A DNA stretch of 49,312 nt from Hyphomonas sp. Lineage in GTDB: Bacteria; Pseudomonadota; Alphaproteobacteria; Caulobacterales; Hyphomonadaceae. The number at the start of each line of letters is the position of its first letter. Position 1 is the first letter of the stretch. Location of the stretch: the NCBI RefSeq assembly GCF_022844445.1, contig NZ_JALHLS010000019.1, positions 1 through 49,312 of the forward strand, given 5' to 3'. The notes under the pieces were generated by a model. That model was not told the DNA's origin and did no database searches. It saw only the letters and a program-made list of their open reading frames with translations. Both the position numbers and the translations under genes were made by a program. Positions 1 through 7,907 of this stretch are shown here, piece after piece.

Positions 1-2
1 TT

Positions 3-560
3 TTCTACTACGGTGTGATCTACACGATGTGGCTGAAGCGGGCGACGCCGCAGAACATCGTGATCGGTGGCGGAGCAGGGGCCTTCCCGCCGGTTATCGG
101 CTGGGCCGCCGTCACCGGCAACACGCCGCTCGATGCGTGGATCCTGTTCGCCATCATCTTCTTCTGGACCCCGCCGCATTTCTGGGCGCTGTCGCTGCTT
201 GCCCACAAGGAATACGCCAAGGTTTCGGTGCCGATGCTGCCCGTCACGCACGGCGCCAAGGTCACCCGCTCGCAGATACTCGTCTACACGCTGGTACTTG
301 TGCCGGTCTCGCTGCTGCCCCTGGCCACGGGGCTCGGCGGCTGGATCTATGGCGGCGTGGCCCTCGGCCTTGGCGCAGTGTTTCTGTCCTATGCGCTGCG
401 CCTGTTGCGCTCCAATGCCGGTGACGCCTCGGCGTCCGGCGCCGACATGAAGCTCGCCAAGACGACCTTCGTGTTCTCGATTCTCTACCTCTTCGCCCTG
501 TTCGGCGCCGTGCTCGTGGAGCATGCGGCCGGGCTCCACTTTCCGCTGACGGGACTTTGA
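3..560 (+). CDS. ctaB: Protoheme IX farnesyltransferase, 5'-truncated by window edge
   Basis: This enzyme attaches a farnesyl tail to heme b, making heme O, the precursor of heme A for aa3-type oxidases. It is a polytopic inner-membrane UbiA-family prenyltransferase. The open frame runs from base 3 with no true start in view, so the N-terminal part, including the first aspartate-rich motif, lies outside the window. The visible part begins YTMWLKRATPQNIVIGG and continues with GAFPPVIGWAAVTG, both hallmark CtaB/CyoE segments, then several hydrophobic helices. The stop at 558-560 is followed at once by the coxF-like start, so the genes are co-transcribed with ctaG and ctaE. Identity is secure; only the start is missing. 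Confidence 0.95.
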   Translation, partial: FYYGVIYTMWLKRATPQNIVIGGGAGAFPPVIGWAAVTGNTPLDAWILFAIIFFWTPPHFWALSLLAHKEYAKVSVPMLPVTHGAKVTRSQILVYTLVLVPVSLLPLATGLGGWIYGGVALGLGAVFLSYALRLLRSNAGDASASGADMKLAKTTFVFSILYLFALFGAVLVEHAAGLHFPLTGL

Positions 561-561
561 C

Positions 562-732
562 ATGCCCGAGCTCCCTGATCCCGTTGTTCCGAAGCTCGAT
601 GCCGAGGCCCTGAAGGCCCGCAACCGCCGCAACCTTTGGCTCGGCCTGGCGCTCGCCGCGTTTGTGGTTCTGGTGATGGTCACGACCATCATCCGGCTGC
701 ACGGCGCCCTTGGCGTATCGGAGAGGATATAA
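562..732 (+). CDS. Small CoxF-like membrane protein
   Basis: A 56-residue protein starting MPELPDPVVPKLDAEAL, with a basic stretch (KARNRRN) and one transmembrane helix at about residues 25-44, then a short tail. It begins one base after the ctaB stop and its TAA overlaps the ctaG start as TAATG, so translation of the three genes looks coupled. Alphaproteobacteria often carry a tiny single-helix protein (called CoxF in Bradyrhizobium) between ctaB and ctaG. Position, size and topology fit that family. Its exact role in oxidase assembly is not established, and sequence identity to CoxF is inferred from context rather than from a motif. Confidence 0.75.
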   Translation: MPELPDPVVPKLDAEALKARNRRNLWLGLALAAFVVLVMVTTIIRLHGALGVSERI

Positions 733-1325
733 TGCCCCTGACCAACCGTTCTGTCGCAACCATTGCCGCGCTCGGCGTAGCGGGCATGCTTGGGCTCGCC
801 TTCGCGGCCGTGCCACTCTATGATGCCTTCTGCAGGATAACCGGCTTCGGCGGCACGACCCGGATCGCGACCGAGGGCCCGGCGGCCATCCTCGAGCAGA
901 CCATCGACGTGCGTTTTGACGCCAACGTCGCTGACACGCCGCTGATCTTCCGCGCGCTGCAGGCTTCGCAGACGGTGCAGGTCGGCCAGCACGGTCTTGC
1001 CTTCTACGAGGTGACGAACCCCTCCGCGCAGGAAGTCCGCGTCATCGCCAGCTATAACGTGACCCCGCATTATGCGGGACCGTACTTCAACAAGCTGGAA
1101 TGTTTCTGTTTTTCCGAGCGCGTGATCGCGCCTGGCGAGACACGGAAGCTGCCGGTGGTTTACTTCGTGTCGCCGAATCTGGTGGAAGACCGGCTGGCGG
1201 GCAAACTGGAAACCATCACTCTCAGCTACACTTTCTTTGACAGTTCGGCGTATCCAGGCCCCCGCGACCAGTCGGTGGCCCAATCCGACGTGCAGGGTGC
1301 GGCGAATTCGGCCACACCCGGCTGA
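732..1325 (+). CDS. ctaG: Cytochrome c oxidase assembly protein CtaG (Cox11 family)
   Basis: CtaG delivers copper to the CuB site of cytochrome c oxidase subunit I. The 197-residue protein has one N-terminal transmembrane anchor (about residues 8-28) and a periplasmic beta-sandwich domain. The family signature is present: FAAVPLYDAFCRITGFGGT after the helix and the copper-binding KLECFCFSE segment, followed by PVVYFVSPNL. The ATG at 732 is chosen because it overlaps the upstream stop (TAATG) and puts the anchor at the very N-terminus; a longer in-frame reading from 636 would swallow the coxF-like gene. The C-terminal tail beyond about residue 175 is polar and probably disordered. Confidence 0.95.
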   Translation: MPLTNRSVATIAALGVAGMLGLAFAAVPLYDAFCRITGFGGTTRIATEGPAAILEQTIDVRFDANVADTPLIFRALQASQTVQVGQHGLAFYEVTNPSAQEVRVIASYNVTPHYAGPYFNKLECFCFSERVIAPGETRKLPVVYFVSPNLVEDRLAGKLETITLSYTFFDSSAYPGPRDQSVAQSDVQGAANSATPG

Positions 1326-1399
1326 ACCAGTTGCAACGTGGCCGGGGCGCACGTTAAACAGCCCCAAAGTTCAGGGATTCCATAAGGGATTTGACACTC

Positions 1400-2278
1400 A
1401 TGGCCGGCGGCGAAGTCAAACACGACTACCACCTCGTAAACCCATCGCCGTGGCCGTTGATCGGCTCTATCGCGGTGCTGACGCTCGCGCTCGGCGCGGT
1501 CACCTACATGAAGGGCCTGTTCGGCCTGGCGGAAGGCACCTGGTGGCTGATGGCCGTCGGTTTCGCCATGGTCTTCTGGGTCATGTTCGGCTGGTGGGCG
1601 ACCGTCGTGAAAGAGGGCCGGACCGGCGACCATACCCCGGTTGTCGAAATTGGCCTGCGCTACGGCATGATGCTCTTCATCGCGTCTGAGATCATGTTCT
1701 TCGTCGCCTGGTTCTGGGGCTTCTTTGAATTCTCGATCTTCTGGGACGCCCGCGTCGGTCACACCTGGGATGCAGCGAACCCGCTCTACCAGGAGGGTCT
1801 GGAGCGCTTCAAACAGTTCCCGCCCGCAGACGTCACCACGTTTGACCCCTTCCACCTGCCACTGATGAACACACTGGTCCTGCTGCTGTCAGGCACCACG
1901 GTCACCTGGGCGCACCATGCGCTCCAGCATGGCGACATGAAAGGTGCAAAGCTCGGCCTGTTCCTCACCATCCTGCTGGGCCTGGGGTTCACCGCTCTGC
2001 AGGTGCTCGAGTACAGCCATGCCGGCTTTACCTATGACGGCACGCTGTATGGCTCTGCATTCTATATGGCGACCGGCTTCCACGGGGCTCACGTCGTGAT
2101 CGGCACGATCTTCCTGATCGTCTGCCTCGTCCGCATGTACGCCGGGAACCTGACACCGAAGAAGCACCTCGGTTTCGAATTTGCCGCCTGGTACTGGCAT
2201 TTCGTGGACGTTGTGTGGCTCTTCCTCTTCGCCTTCGTCTACGTCGTCCCCTACCTGGCGTTCGAGGCGGGCAAGTAA
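1400..2278 (+). CDS. ctaE: Cytochrome c oxidase subunit III
   Basis: Subunit III of the aa3-type heme-copper oxidase, a 292-residue inner-membrane protein with about seven helices that stabilises the catalytic subunit. The sequence MAGGEVKHDYHLVNPSPWP matches the conserved N-terminus of the family. Further conserved blocks are the stretch ending in IASEIMFFVAWFWGFFE, then GFHGAHVVIGT and the C-terminal WYWHFVDVVWLFLFAFVY. The ATG at 1400 is preferred over an in-frame TTG at 1391 because it gives the family N-terminus. It is the last gene before a strong terminator at 2307-2343, so the ctaB-coxF-ctaG-ctaE transcript probably ends here. Subunits I and II are presumably upstream of the window. 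Confidence 0.97.
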   Translation: MAGGEVKHDYHLVNPSPWPLIGSIAVLTLALGAVTYMKGLFGLAEGTWWLMAVGFAMVFWVMFGWWATVVKEGRTGDHTPVVEIGLRYGMMLFIASEIMFFVAWFWGFFEFSIFWDARVGHTWDAANPLYQEGLERFKQFPPADVTTFDPFHLPLMNTLVLLLSGTTVTWAHHALQHGDMKGAKLGLFLTILLGLGFTALQVLEYSHAGFTYDGTLYGSAFYMATGFHGAHVVIGTIFLIVCLVRMYAGNLTPKKHLGFEFAAWYWHFVDVVWLFLFAFVYVVPYLAFEAGK

Positions 2279-2306
2279 GCTCAGGCAGGCAATCGCTGCT
2301 GAATAG

Positions 2307-2343
2307 AAAGCCCGCCGGTGCAACACGCGTCCGGCGGGCTTTT
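2307..2343 (+). terminator. Rho-independent terminator after ctaE
   Basis: A perfect 12-base stem, AAAGCCCGCCGG (2307-2318) with CCGGCGGGCTTT (2331-2342), closes a 12-base loop and runs into T residues. It sits 28 bases after the ctaE stop and before the SURF1 ribosome-binding site, separating the oxidase genes from the next operon. Confidence 0.9.
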
Positions 2344-2366
2344 CACTTTCCGGAAGGACGACCGTG

Positions 2367-3050
2367 ATGACCTTCAAGCCTTATCCGGTGCTGACGCTGC
2401 TGACCGCCGTGTCCGTGGTGATCCTGATCATGTTCGGGAACTGGCAGTGGCGCCGCTACGAAGAGAAAATGGCGGTGGCGGGGGCCGCGCCGGAATGGGC
2501 GACCGTGTCCGGCACGTTGATGCCGGGTAGTGTGCGGCAAGTCTATTCGCTCGCCGGCGGCAGCGCGGCCTGGCGCGACGTGGTGCTGGTGGAGACGGAA
2601 GAGGGCGCTGCCTTCGTCGCGCAGACGCTGCACTACGGCATGGACGCGCCTGCGCCGACGCTGATTTCCGAGCCGCAGTTCTTCTCGGCCCGTGGCATCT
2701 GGCACGAGGCGGGCCAGCGCAACACCTTCTCGACGGTCGACGATCCCGAAGCGGGTCTCTTCTATGCCTTCGATCCGGTCGCTCTGGCGGCGTCGCTTCC
2801 GGAGGATCTGGCCGGGAAGGTGCTGCCGCGCGTCTTCGAGCCGGAGACGCTGCTGCGCACCGACGGCGCAGCGCCGGAACCGGTAGTCAATCCCTTCGCC
2901 CAGCCCGAGCAGAACGAGCGCCTGCCGCCGGAGCGCCATTTTGGCTACGCCCTGACGTGGTGGGGCCTCGCCATCGGCCTGATCGGTGTGTATCTGGCCC
3001 TGCATCATCAGCGCGGACGCCTCCGCTTCAGGGGAACCGAGAACCCGTGA
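2367..3050 (+). CDS. SURF1 family cytochrome oxidase biogenesis protein
   Basis: SURF1 proteins help insert heme a into cytochrome oxidase subunit I. The 227-residue protein has the family topology: an N-terminal helix (about 8-25) followed by the GNWQWRRYEEK segment (equivalent to the GxWQxxR motif), a periplasmic domain, and a C-terminal helix reading GYALTWWGLAIGLIGVYLAL. ATG 2367 is taken rather than the adjacent GTG at 2364 because GGAAGGA at 2352-2358 gives 8-base spacing. The gene follows the ctaE terminator, so it probably has its own promoter, and its stop overlaps the GTG of thrC (GTGA). Confidence 0.9.
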   Translation: MTFKPYPVLTLLTAVSVVILIMFGNWQWRRYEEKMAVAGAAPEWATVSGTLMPGSVRQVYSLAGGSAAWRDVVLVETEEGAAFVAQTLHYGMDAPAPTLISEPQFFSARGIWHEAGQRNTFSTVDDPEAGLFYAFDPVALAASLPEDLAGKVLPRVFEPETLLRTDGAAPEPVVNPFAQPEQNERLPPERHFGYALTWWGLAIGLIGVYLALHHQRGRLRFRGTENP

Positions 3051-4426
3051 AATACATCTCCACCCGCGGCGAAGCGCCGGAAACCGGTTTTGCGGAAGCC
3101 TGCCTTGCGGGCCTCGCACCGGATGGCGGCCTTTACGTACCGAAGGAATGGCCGCGCATCGCGCCGGCGCGTCCGGGCGAGCCCTACGCCGAAGTCGCCG
3201 CGCGCATCATCTCTGCCTTTGCCGGCGACGCGATCCCGCTGGCGGACGTGCAGAAGATCTGCCGCGACGCCTATGCCGGTTTTTCGCACCACGCCGTCGC
3301 GCCGCTGACCCAGTGGGGTCCGGACTCCTGGCTGATGGAGCTGCACCACGGCCCGACGCTGGCGTTCAAGGACGTCGCCATGCAGTTGATCGCGAAACTA
3401 TACGATTACTTGCTGGGCAAATCCGGCGCGCGGCTGACGGTGGTCTGCGCCACGTCCGGTGATACGGGCGGGGCAGCGGCGGCGGCCTTTGCGGGCGCGA
3501 AACAGTCCCGCCTCGTGATCCTGCATCCGCAGGGCCGCGTCTCGCCGGTGCAGCGCCTTTTCATGACGACAACCGGCGCGGGCAACATCCTCAACATCGC
3601 CACCACCGGCGACTTTGACGACGCTCAGGCGATTGTGAAGCAGCTGTTCGCCGACAAGGACTTCGCGCGCACGGTCAGCCTGTCGGGCGTCAACTCCATC
3701 AACTGGGCCCGCGTTGCCGCGCAGTCTGTCTACTACGCCACCACCCAGGCGCAGCTGCGCGGCTTGCCGATCCGCTATGTCGTGCCGAGCGGTAACATGG
3801 GCGACGCGCTGGCGGGATATGTGGCTGCGCGCTGCGGCCTGCTGACGGGCGGGTTTGAGACGGTCTGTGCGGTGAACGAGAACGACGCCCTCGCTCGGCT
3901 GTTTAATTCCGGACGGATGACGCGCACCGCTGCCGTCGCGACGCCCAGCCCTGCGATGGACATTTCCGTGCCGTCGAACTTCGAGCGCTTCCTGTTCGAA
4001 ATGACCGGCCGCGATGCCGATGCCGTGCGCGCGACATATGCCGCCTACGCACAATCTGGCGACACGCCGCTGCCCGAAAGCGCCGCCGCGCGCCTCTCCT
4101 GCTCGGGCCTCTCCGCCGCTTCGATCGACAACGCCGAGACGCTGGCGGAGATGGAGCGCTACCGAAAGGAAACCGGCTGGCTGATCTGCCCGCACACGGC
4201 GGTGGGCACCGCGCTGGCGCGCCGCCTGCCGAAAAAGGATGTCGCCACTGTCGTCCTGGCCACCGCAGCTGCCTCGAAGTTCCCGGAGACGGTGCTGGAA
4301 GCGACTGGCCACGACGCCCCGCTGCCGGTGCGCTCGCAGGCGCTGCGCGACCGCGGTGAGGTCTTCGAAAGCCTCCCAGCCGAACTCGGCGCGGTGCGCA
4401 CCCGTATCCTCGATTTCGCGCGCTGA
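3047..4426 (+). CDS. thrC: Threonine synthase
   Basis: Converts O-phosphohomoserine to threonine with pyridoxal phosphate (PLP), in the cytoplasm. The 459-residue protein starts MKYISTRGEAPETGF and continues LAPDGGLYVPKEWP, the diagnostic N-terminus of this family. The PLP lysine is in GPTLAFKDVAM (about K108), and CATSGDTGGAAAAAF is the phosphate-binding loop. The GTG at 3047 overlaps the SURF1 stop by four bases (GTGA) and lands exactly on the family start; the longer frame upstream is a shadow of SURF1. Co-transcription with SURF1 looks translationally coupled. Downstream comes a RimJ-like acetyltransferase nine bases on. Confidence 0.97.
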   Translation: MKYISTRGEAPETGFAEACLAGLAPDGGLYVPKEWPRIAPARPGEPYAEVAARIISAFAGDAIPLADVQKICRDAYAGFSHHAVAPLTQWGPDSWLMELHHGPTLAFKDVAMQLIAKLYDYLLGKSGARLTVVCATSGDTGGAAAAAFAGAKQSRLVILHPQGRVSPVQRLFMTTTGAGNILNIATTGDFDDAQAIVKQLFADKDFARTVSLSGVNSINWARVAAQSVYYATTQAQLRGLPIRYVVPSGNMGDALAGYVAARCGLLTGGFETVCAVNENDALARLFNSGRMTRTAAVATPSPAMDISVPSNFERFLFEMTGRDADAVRATYAAYAQSGDTPLPESAAARLSCSGLSAASIDNAETLAEMERYRKETGWLICPHTAVGTALARRLPKKDVATVVLATAAASKFPETVLEATGHDAPLPVRSQALRDRGEVFESLPAELGAVRTRILDFAR

Positions 4427-4435
4427 CCGCTCCCG

Positions 4436-5002
4436 ATGGGCGTGCCGCTGGACACCCTGATCACGACGCCGCGGCTGATCCTCGCGCCGGCGCGCCGTCA
4501 GGACTACGCGGACTGGGCCCGCCTGCGCACCGGAAGCCGCGCCTATATCGAGCCCTGGGAGCCGCTCTGGCCCTCTGACGCGCTGTCACGGCGCGACTGG
4601 AACCGCCGCCTTTCGGCCTGGAATGCGGCGTGGAAGGCCGGCACCGCCTATGTGTTCTTCACCCGCCGCCAGAGCGACAACGCGCTGCTGGGCGGCCTCT
4701 CCTTCACGCAGGTGCGCGCCTGGCCGGCGAACGCTGCAAGCCTTGGTTACTGGCAGGGCGCAGGCTTCGAAGGGCAGGGCTACATGCGCGAGGCTGTCTC
4801 GGCGGCGTGCAGCTGGGCCTTCCGCGATCTCGGCCTCTGGCGTGTCGAAGCGGGAATCGTGCCCGAAAACGCGCGCTCCCGGCGCGTTCTCGAAGGCACG
4901 GGATTTGCTGAGGAAGGGCTGGCCGCGTCGTACCTGGAGATTGCAGGAACCCGCCGCGAGCACGTCCTTTTCGGTCTCGTCAGGCCGCGCACAGACCGCT
5001 AG
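4436..5002 (+). CDS. GNAT N-acetyltransferase, RimJ/RimL-like
   Basis: A 188-residue acetyltransferase of the RimJ/RimL type, a group that acetylates protein N-termini such as ribosomal proteins S5 or L12. It begins with LITTPRLILAPARRQDYADW, the usual beta1-alpha1 of the family. The acetyl-CoA loop lies near GYWQGAGFEGQGYMREAV, and ENARSRRVLEGTGFAEEG is the typical C-terminal motif. The start at 4436 gives a full family-length protein; the upstream purine tract is poor. It follows thrC by nine bases and probably belongs to the same transcript. The true substrate cannot be read from the sequence. Confidence 0.85.
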   Translation: MGVPLDTLITTPRLILAPARRQDYADWARLRTGSRAYIEPWEPLWPSDALSRRDWNRRLSAWNAAWKAGTAYVFFTRRQSDNALLGGLSFTQVRAWPANAASLGYWQGAGFEGQGYMREAVSAACSWAFRDLGLWRVEAGIVPENARSRRVLEGTGFAEEGLAASYLEIAGTRREHVLFGLVRPRTDR

Positions 5003-5013
5003 GTATCCTGCCC

Positions 5014-6042
5014 ATGGCACTTGCAAAACCCGCCCAGGCTCAAGGCAGCTGGATCTGGCGCCCTGAACCGGGCCGTCTCGAGATCGAAGCGCCGTCCGGC
5101 ACGCCGCTGTCCGATCTGGGCGGCGTCTGGTCGCTGGATGCGCTGGACAAGATGCTGGAGGGGCTGAGCCGAGGCCGTCTTGGCCGTGCGTTCGCGCCGG
5201 GCGACGGATCGGTCCTGTGTCCCTTGCGCCTGTCCAGCGGGCAGGACGTCCACCTCGTCGGCATGTTCACCAGTGAAGTCGAAGCCCGTGGCATGCTGCT
5301 GACGGGCGAGAAGTTTCCGGAATTCGATCCTTCCGAACTGAAGCCCGGCCCGGATCTGGTGCCGGTCTACCAGCCAATCATCTCCCTGCGCGATGGCCGC
5401 GTCGTCGGCTTCGAAGCGCTTGCCCGATGGACCGGTCCCGGCCTCACCGCGCCGCCGAGCCGCTGGGAAGACCAGGCGCTCGCCTCGAACATGCTGATCC
5501 GCGCCGCCGAAACGCTGGCGGACCTGCGCCGCGAAGCGAAGCGCGATGATCTCTTCATGCATGTGAACCTGACCGCGCGCGAACTCACCAAGAGCACCAT
5601 TCCGGCGCTGATCGATGCGCTGACGACGAGTTACGAATTGCCTGAGCGCGCCATCCGCATCGAGCTGACCGAACAGGCCGCCTTGCGCGACGAGACGAAG
5701 ACGCTCGCGTCCGCGATGGCGCTGAAAGCCGTCGGTGCGGGCCTCGTGCTCGATGATTTCGGCACGGGCCACTCCTCCTTCGCCTGGCTCGCGGACCTGC
5801 CGTTCGACAGCCTGAAGATCGACCACGGCCTTACGGCCAAGCTCGGCCAGGCGCGCACCGACACGATCCTCTCGACGATCACATTGCTTGCCAGCCGCCT
5901 CGGTATGTCGACCACCGCCGAGGGCGTGGAGAAGCGCGAAGACGCAGGCCGCCTGCGTGCGCTCGGCTTCGACAACGCGCAGGGCTTCGCTTTTTCGAAA
6001 GGCATCGAAGCGAAAGCGGCGCTGAATTTCCTGAAGGGCTGA
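5014..6042 (+). CDS. EAL-domain cyclic-di-GMP phosphodiesterase
   Basis: A soluble 342-residue protein with a C-terminal EAL domain (about 110-340) that should hydrolyse c-di-GMP to pGpG. The catalytic set looks complete: E in FEALARW (about E134), N in HVNLTA, E in RIELTEQ, both aspartates of LDDFGTGHS, K in DSLKIDHG, E in TAEGVEKRED and Q in NAQGFAF. No GGDEF domain is present. Residues 1-105 (starting MALAKPAQAQGSWIWRPEPG) could be a PAS-like sensory fold, judged only from the W-x-W start and length. It is the last gene of the SURF1-thrC-GNAT series and meets the GNAT gene at 6045 tail to tail. Confidence 0.92.
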   Translation: MALAKPAQAQGSWIWRPEPGRLEIEAPSGTPLSDLGGVWSLDALDKMLEGLSRGRLGRAFAPGDGSVLCPLRLSSGQDVHLVGMFTSEVEARGMLLTGEKFPEFDPSELKPGPDLVPVYQPIISLRDGRVVGFEALARWTGPGLTAPPSRWEDQALASNMLIRAAETLADLRREAKRDDLFMHVNLTARELTKSTIPALIDALTTSYELPERAIRIELTEQAALRDETKTLASAMALKAVGAGLVLDDFGTGHSSFAWLADLPFDSLKIDHGLTAKLGQARTDTILSTITLLASRLGMSTTAEGVEKREDAGRLRALGFDNAQGFAFSKGIEAKAALNFLKG

Positions 6043-6044
6043 GG

Positions 6045-6572
6045 CTAAGCCGCCAGATCCCGTTCCATGAACAGCATCATTGGCCGCATGCGTTCCGGAT
6101 AGTCCACGAACGGGGCGCAATCCGAGAACCCCATCGAATGGTAGAGGCCGATCGCCTCCACCATGTCCCGGGTCGTGTCGAGGCGCATGCGGCGATAGCC
6201 ATCCTTCGCCGCCGTCTTCAGCAGCGCCTCGCAAAGCTTGCGGCCGAGCCCGCGGCCGTTCGCCGTAGTGCGCACGAACAGGCGCTTCATCTCGCACGTG
6301 TCCTCGTCCACATGCTTGTAAGCCACACCGCCGAGGATCTCGTCCGCATCCTCGGCAATCAGCATACGGCCATTCGGCGGCGCGTAGAGCGTCGTCAGCG
6401 CCATCAGTTCCGCGTCCAGCCCCTGATGGCTGAATGCCATCTCCACGAGCCAGGAATCGTTGCGATAGCGCTCGCGGCACCACGCGACATATTCGGAGAT
6501 CAGCCCGCCGAAGGCAGCGATCTCCAGAGGGGAGGTCGCCTCGTGAATGGCAGTCGCCCCCGAATGTCTCAT
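6045..6572 (-). CDS. GNAT family N-acetyltransferase
   Basis: A 175-residue GNAT enzyme. The acetyl-CoA binding region is visible as EMKRLFVRTTANGRGLGRKL (beta4 plus the RGxGxx loop), and the C-terminal part GLYHSMGFSDCAPF is typical. An N-terminal segment before it probably carries the acceptor-binding part; the substrate is unknown. It is coupled to the upstream yqgE gene through an ATGA overlap (start at 6572, yqgE stop at 6569-6571). This suggests the two proteins are made together, although no shared function is known. Confidence 0.85.
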   Translation of the reverse strand: MRHSGATAIHEATSPLEIAAFGGLISEYVAWCRERYRNDSWLVEMAFSHQGLDAELMALTTLYAPPNGRMLIAEDADEILGGVAYKHVDEDTCEMKRLFVRTTANGRGLGRKLCEALLKTAAKDGYRRMRLDTTRDMVEAIGLYHSMGFSDCAPFVDYPERMRPMMLFMERDLAA

Positions 6573-7135
6573 GCGTTGCCCGCCCCGGGTTGCAGTCTCG
6601 ACAGATCAACGCCCAGCCGCGTCATTGCGTGGCGCCATTTGTGTTCATACGCACCGCCGAACACGAGATCGGAATCCGGCTCGCACACGAGCCAGGCATT
6701 TTCCGCCAGTTCGTTTTCCAGCTGCCCGGCGCCCCAGCCGGCATAACCCAGCGCGAACACGGACTGCCGCGGCGCCGCCATCGAGGCGACCATCCCCAGA
6801 ATGTCGCGCGTCGCGGTCATGCAGATATCGCCGTCGACTTCCATAGTCGCGCCGTCGCAGATCACATCATCCGTATGCAGTACAAATCCGCGCTCGGTCG
6901 CCACGGGGCCGCCTTCCAGCACAGTCACGCCGCGCAGCGAGATTTCCATCTTGATGCCCATCTGCTCCATCAGGTCCTGGAGGTCGATACCCTCCACGGG
7001 CTTGTTGAGCACGATGCCCATCGCGAATTCCGGTGTATGGGCGCAGAGCAGGATGACGGAACGCTCGAATCGCGTGTCGCCGATGCCCGGAAGGGCGATC
7101 AGGAGCTTGCCGGTGAGGTCGGTCTCAAGCTGCAT
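6569..7135 (-). CDS. YqgE/AlgH family protein
   Basis: A 188-residue protein of the UPF0301 (YqgE/AlgH) family, whose biochemical role is not settled. Family features are LTGKLLIALPGIGDTRFERS at the N-terminus, GIVLNKPVEG, VLEGGPVATERGFVLH, and FALGYAGWGAGQLENELAEN near the C-terminus. ATG 7135 is chosen over an in-frame start at 7153 because GGAGG lies five bases upstream of it and MQLETDLTGKLL matches the family start. It is the first gene of a two-gene minus-strand operon with the GNAT enzyme. Confidence 0.9.
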   Translation of the reverse strand: MQLETDLTGKLLIALPGIGDTRFERSVILLCAHTPEFAMGIVLNKPVEGIDLQDLMEQMGIKMEISLRGVTVLEGGPVATERGFVLHTDDVICDGATMEVDGDICMTATRDILGMVASMAAPRQSVFALGYAGWGAGQLENELAENAWLVCEPDSDLVFGGAYEHKWRHAMTRLGVDLSRLQPGAGNA

Positions 7136-7281
7136 GCCTGCCTCCAGAACCAAGGCTGGGCCAGCGGGCAGCTGATTGCAAGTGAAAACCGGCGCACGGG
7201 CAACGCCGCCGCCGCCGGGGTATGGCTTGCGGCCCGGCGGCCCGCGCCCTATGTCCGGCAGTCAAACAAGGAGAATGCCCC

Positions 7282-7764
7282 ATGACCATCAAAGTCGGCG
7301 ACAAGCTGCCCGAAGCCACCTTCATGGAAATGACAGTCGATGGCCCGAAACCCGTCACCACCGCGCAGGTGTTCGGCGGCAAGACGGTCGCGCTGTTCGC
7401 GGTTCCCGGTGCCTACACGCCCACTTGCTCCGCCCGCCACCTGCCGGGTTATGTCGACAAGGCGGCCGAGTTCGAAGCCAAGGGCGTCTCGGAAATCGTC
7501 TGCACCTCGGTCAATGACGTTTTCGTCATGGGCGCCTGGGGCAAGTCCTCGCACGCCGAAGACAAAATCCGCATGCTGGCTGATGGCAACGGCGCCTTCG
7601 CGCAGGCGATCGGCCTCGAGCTGGATGCTTCCGGTTTCGGCATGGGCAAGCGCTCGCAGCGCTATTCGATGCTGGTTAAGGACGGTGTGGTCGCGGAGCT
7701 CAACGTGGAGCAGGGCGGCGAGTTCAAGGTGTCGGCCGCCGACTACCTCCTCGCCCAGCTTTAA
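7282..7764 (+). CDS. Peroxiredoxin, Prx5/AhpE-like
   Basis: A 160-residue thiol peroxidase that reduces hydrogen peroxide and organic peroxides. The peroxidatic cysteine is C49 in VPGAYTPTCSARHLPGY, the standard Prx5 motif, and C74 in SEIVCTSVND is the other cysteine commonly present. No glutaredoxin domain is fused, so the reductant must come from elsewhere. The start at 7282 has AAGGAG at 7268-7273 eight bases upstream; the longer frame from 7222 lacks a ribosome-binding site and adds non-homologous sequence. It stands alone, with a weak terminator after it. Confidence 0.95.
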   Translation: MTIKVGDKLPEATFMEMTVDGPKPVTTAQVFGGKTVALFAVPGAYTPTCSARHLPGYVDKAAEFEAKGVSEIVCTSVNDVFVMGAWGKSSHAEDKIRMLADGNGAFAQAIGLELDASGFGMGKRSQRYSMLVKDGVVAELNVEQGGEFKVSAADYLLAQL

Positions 7765-7802
7765 GAGCGGCCGTTAACGAACCTTAACCGAATACGACCA
7801 TG

Positions 7803-7835
7803 ATCGGCCTGCTCGGGGTACGGGCGGGCCGATTT
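7803..7835 (+). terminator. Probable terminator after the peroxiredoxin
   Basis: ATCGGCC (7803-7809) pairs with GGCCGAT (7827-7833), extended by an imperfect inner GC pair, and ends in TTT. The T-run is short, so efficiency is uncertain. Confidence 0.5.
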
Positions 7836-7907
7836 GCATTGCGTATTTATTGAAAAACGGCAAATCCTTCCCCAACTTAGATCCAGTTATCCTGTGGAGG
7901 GACACCT

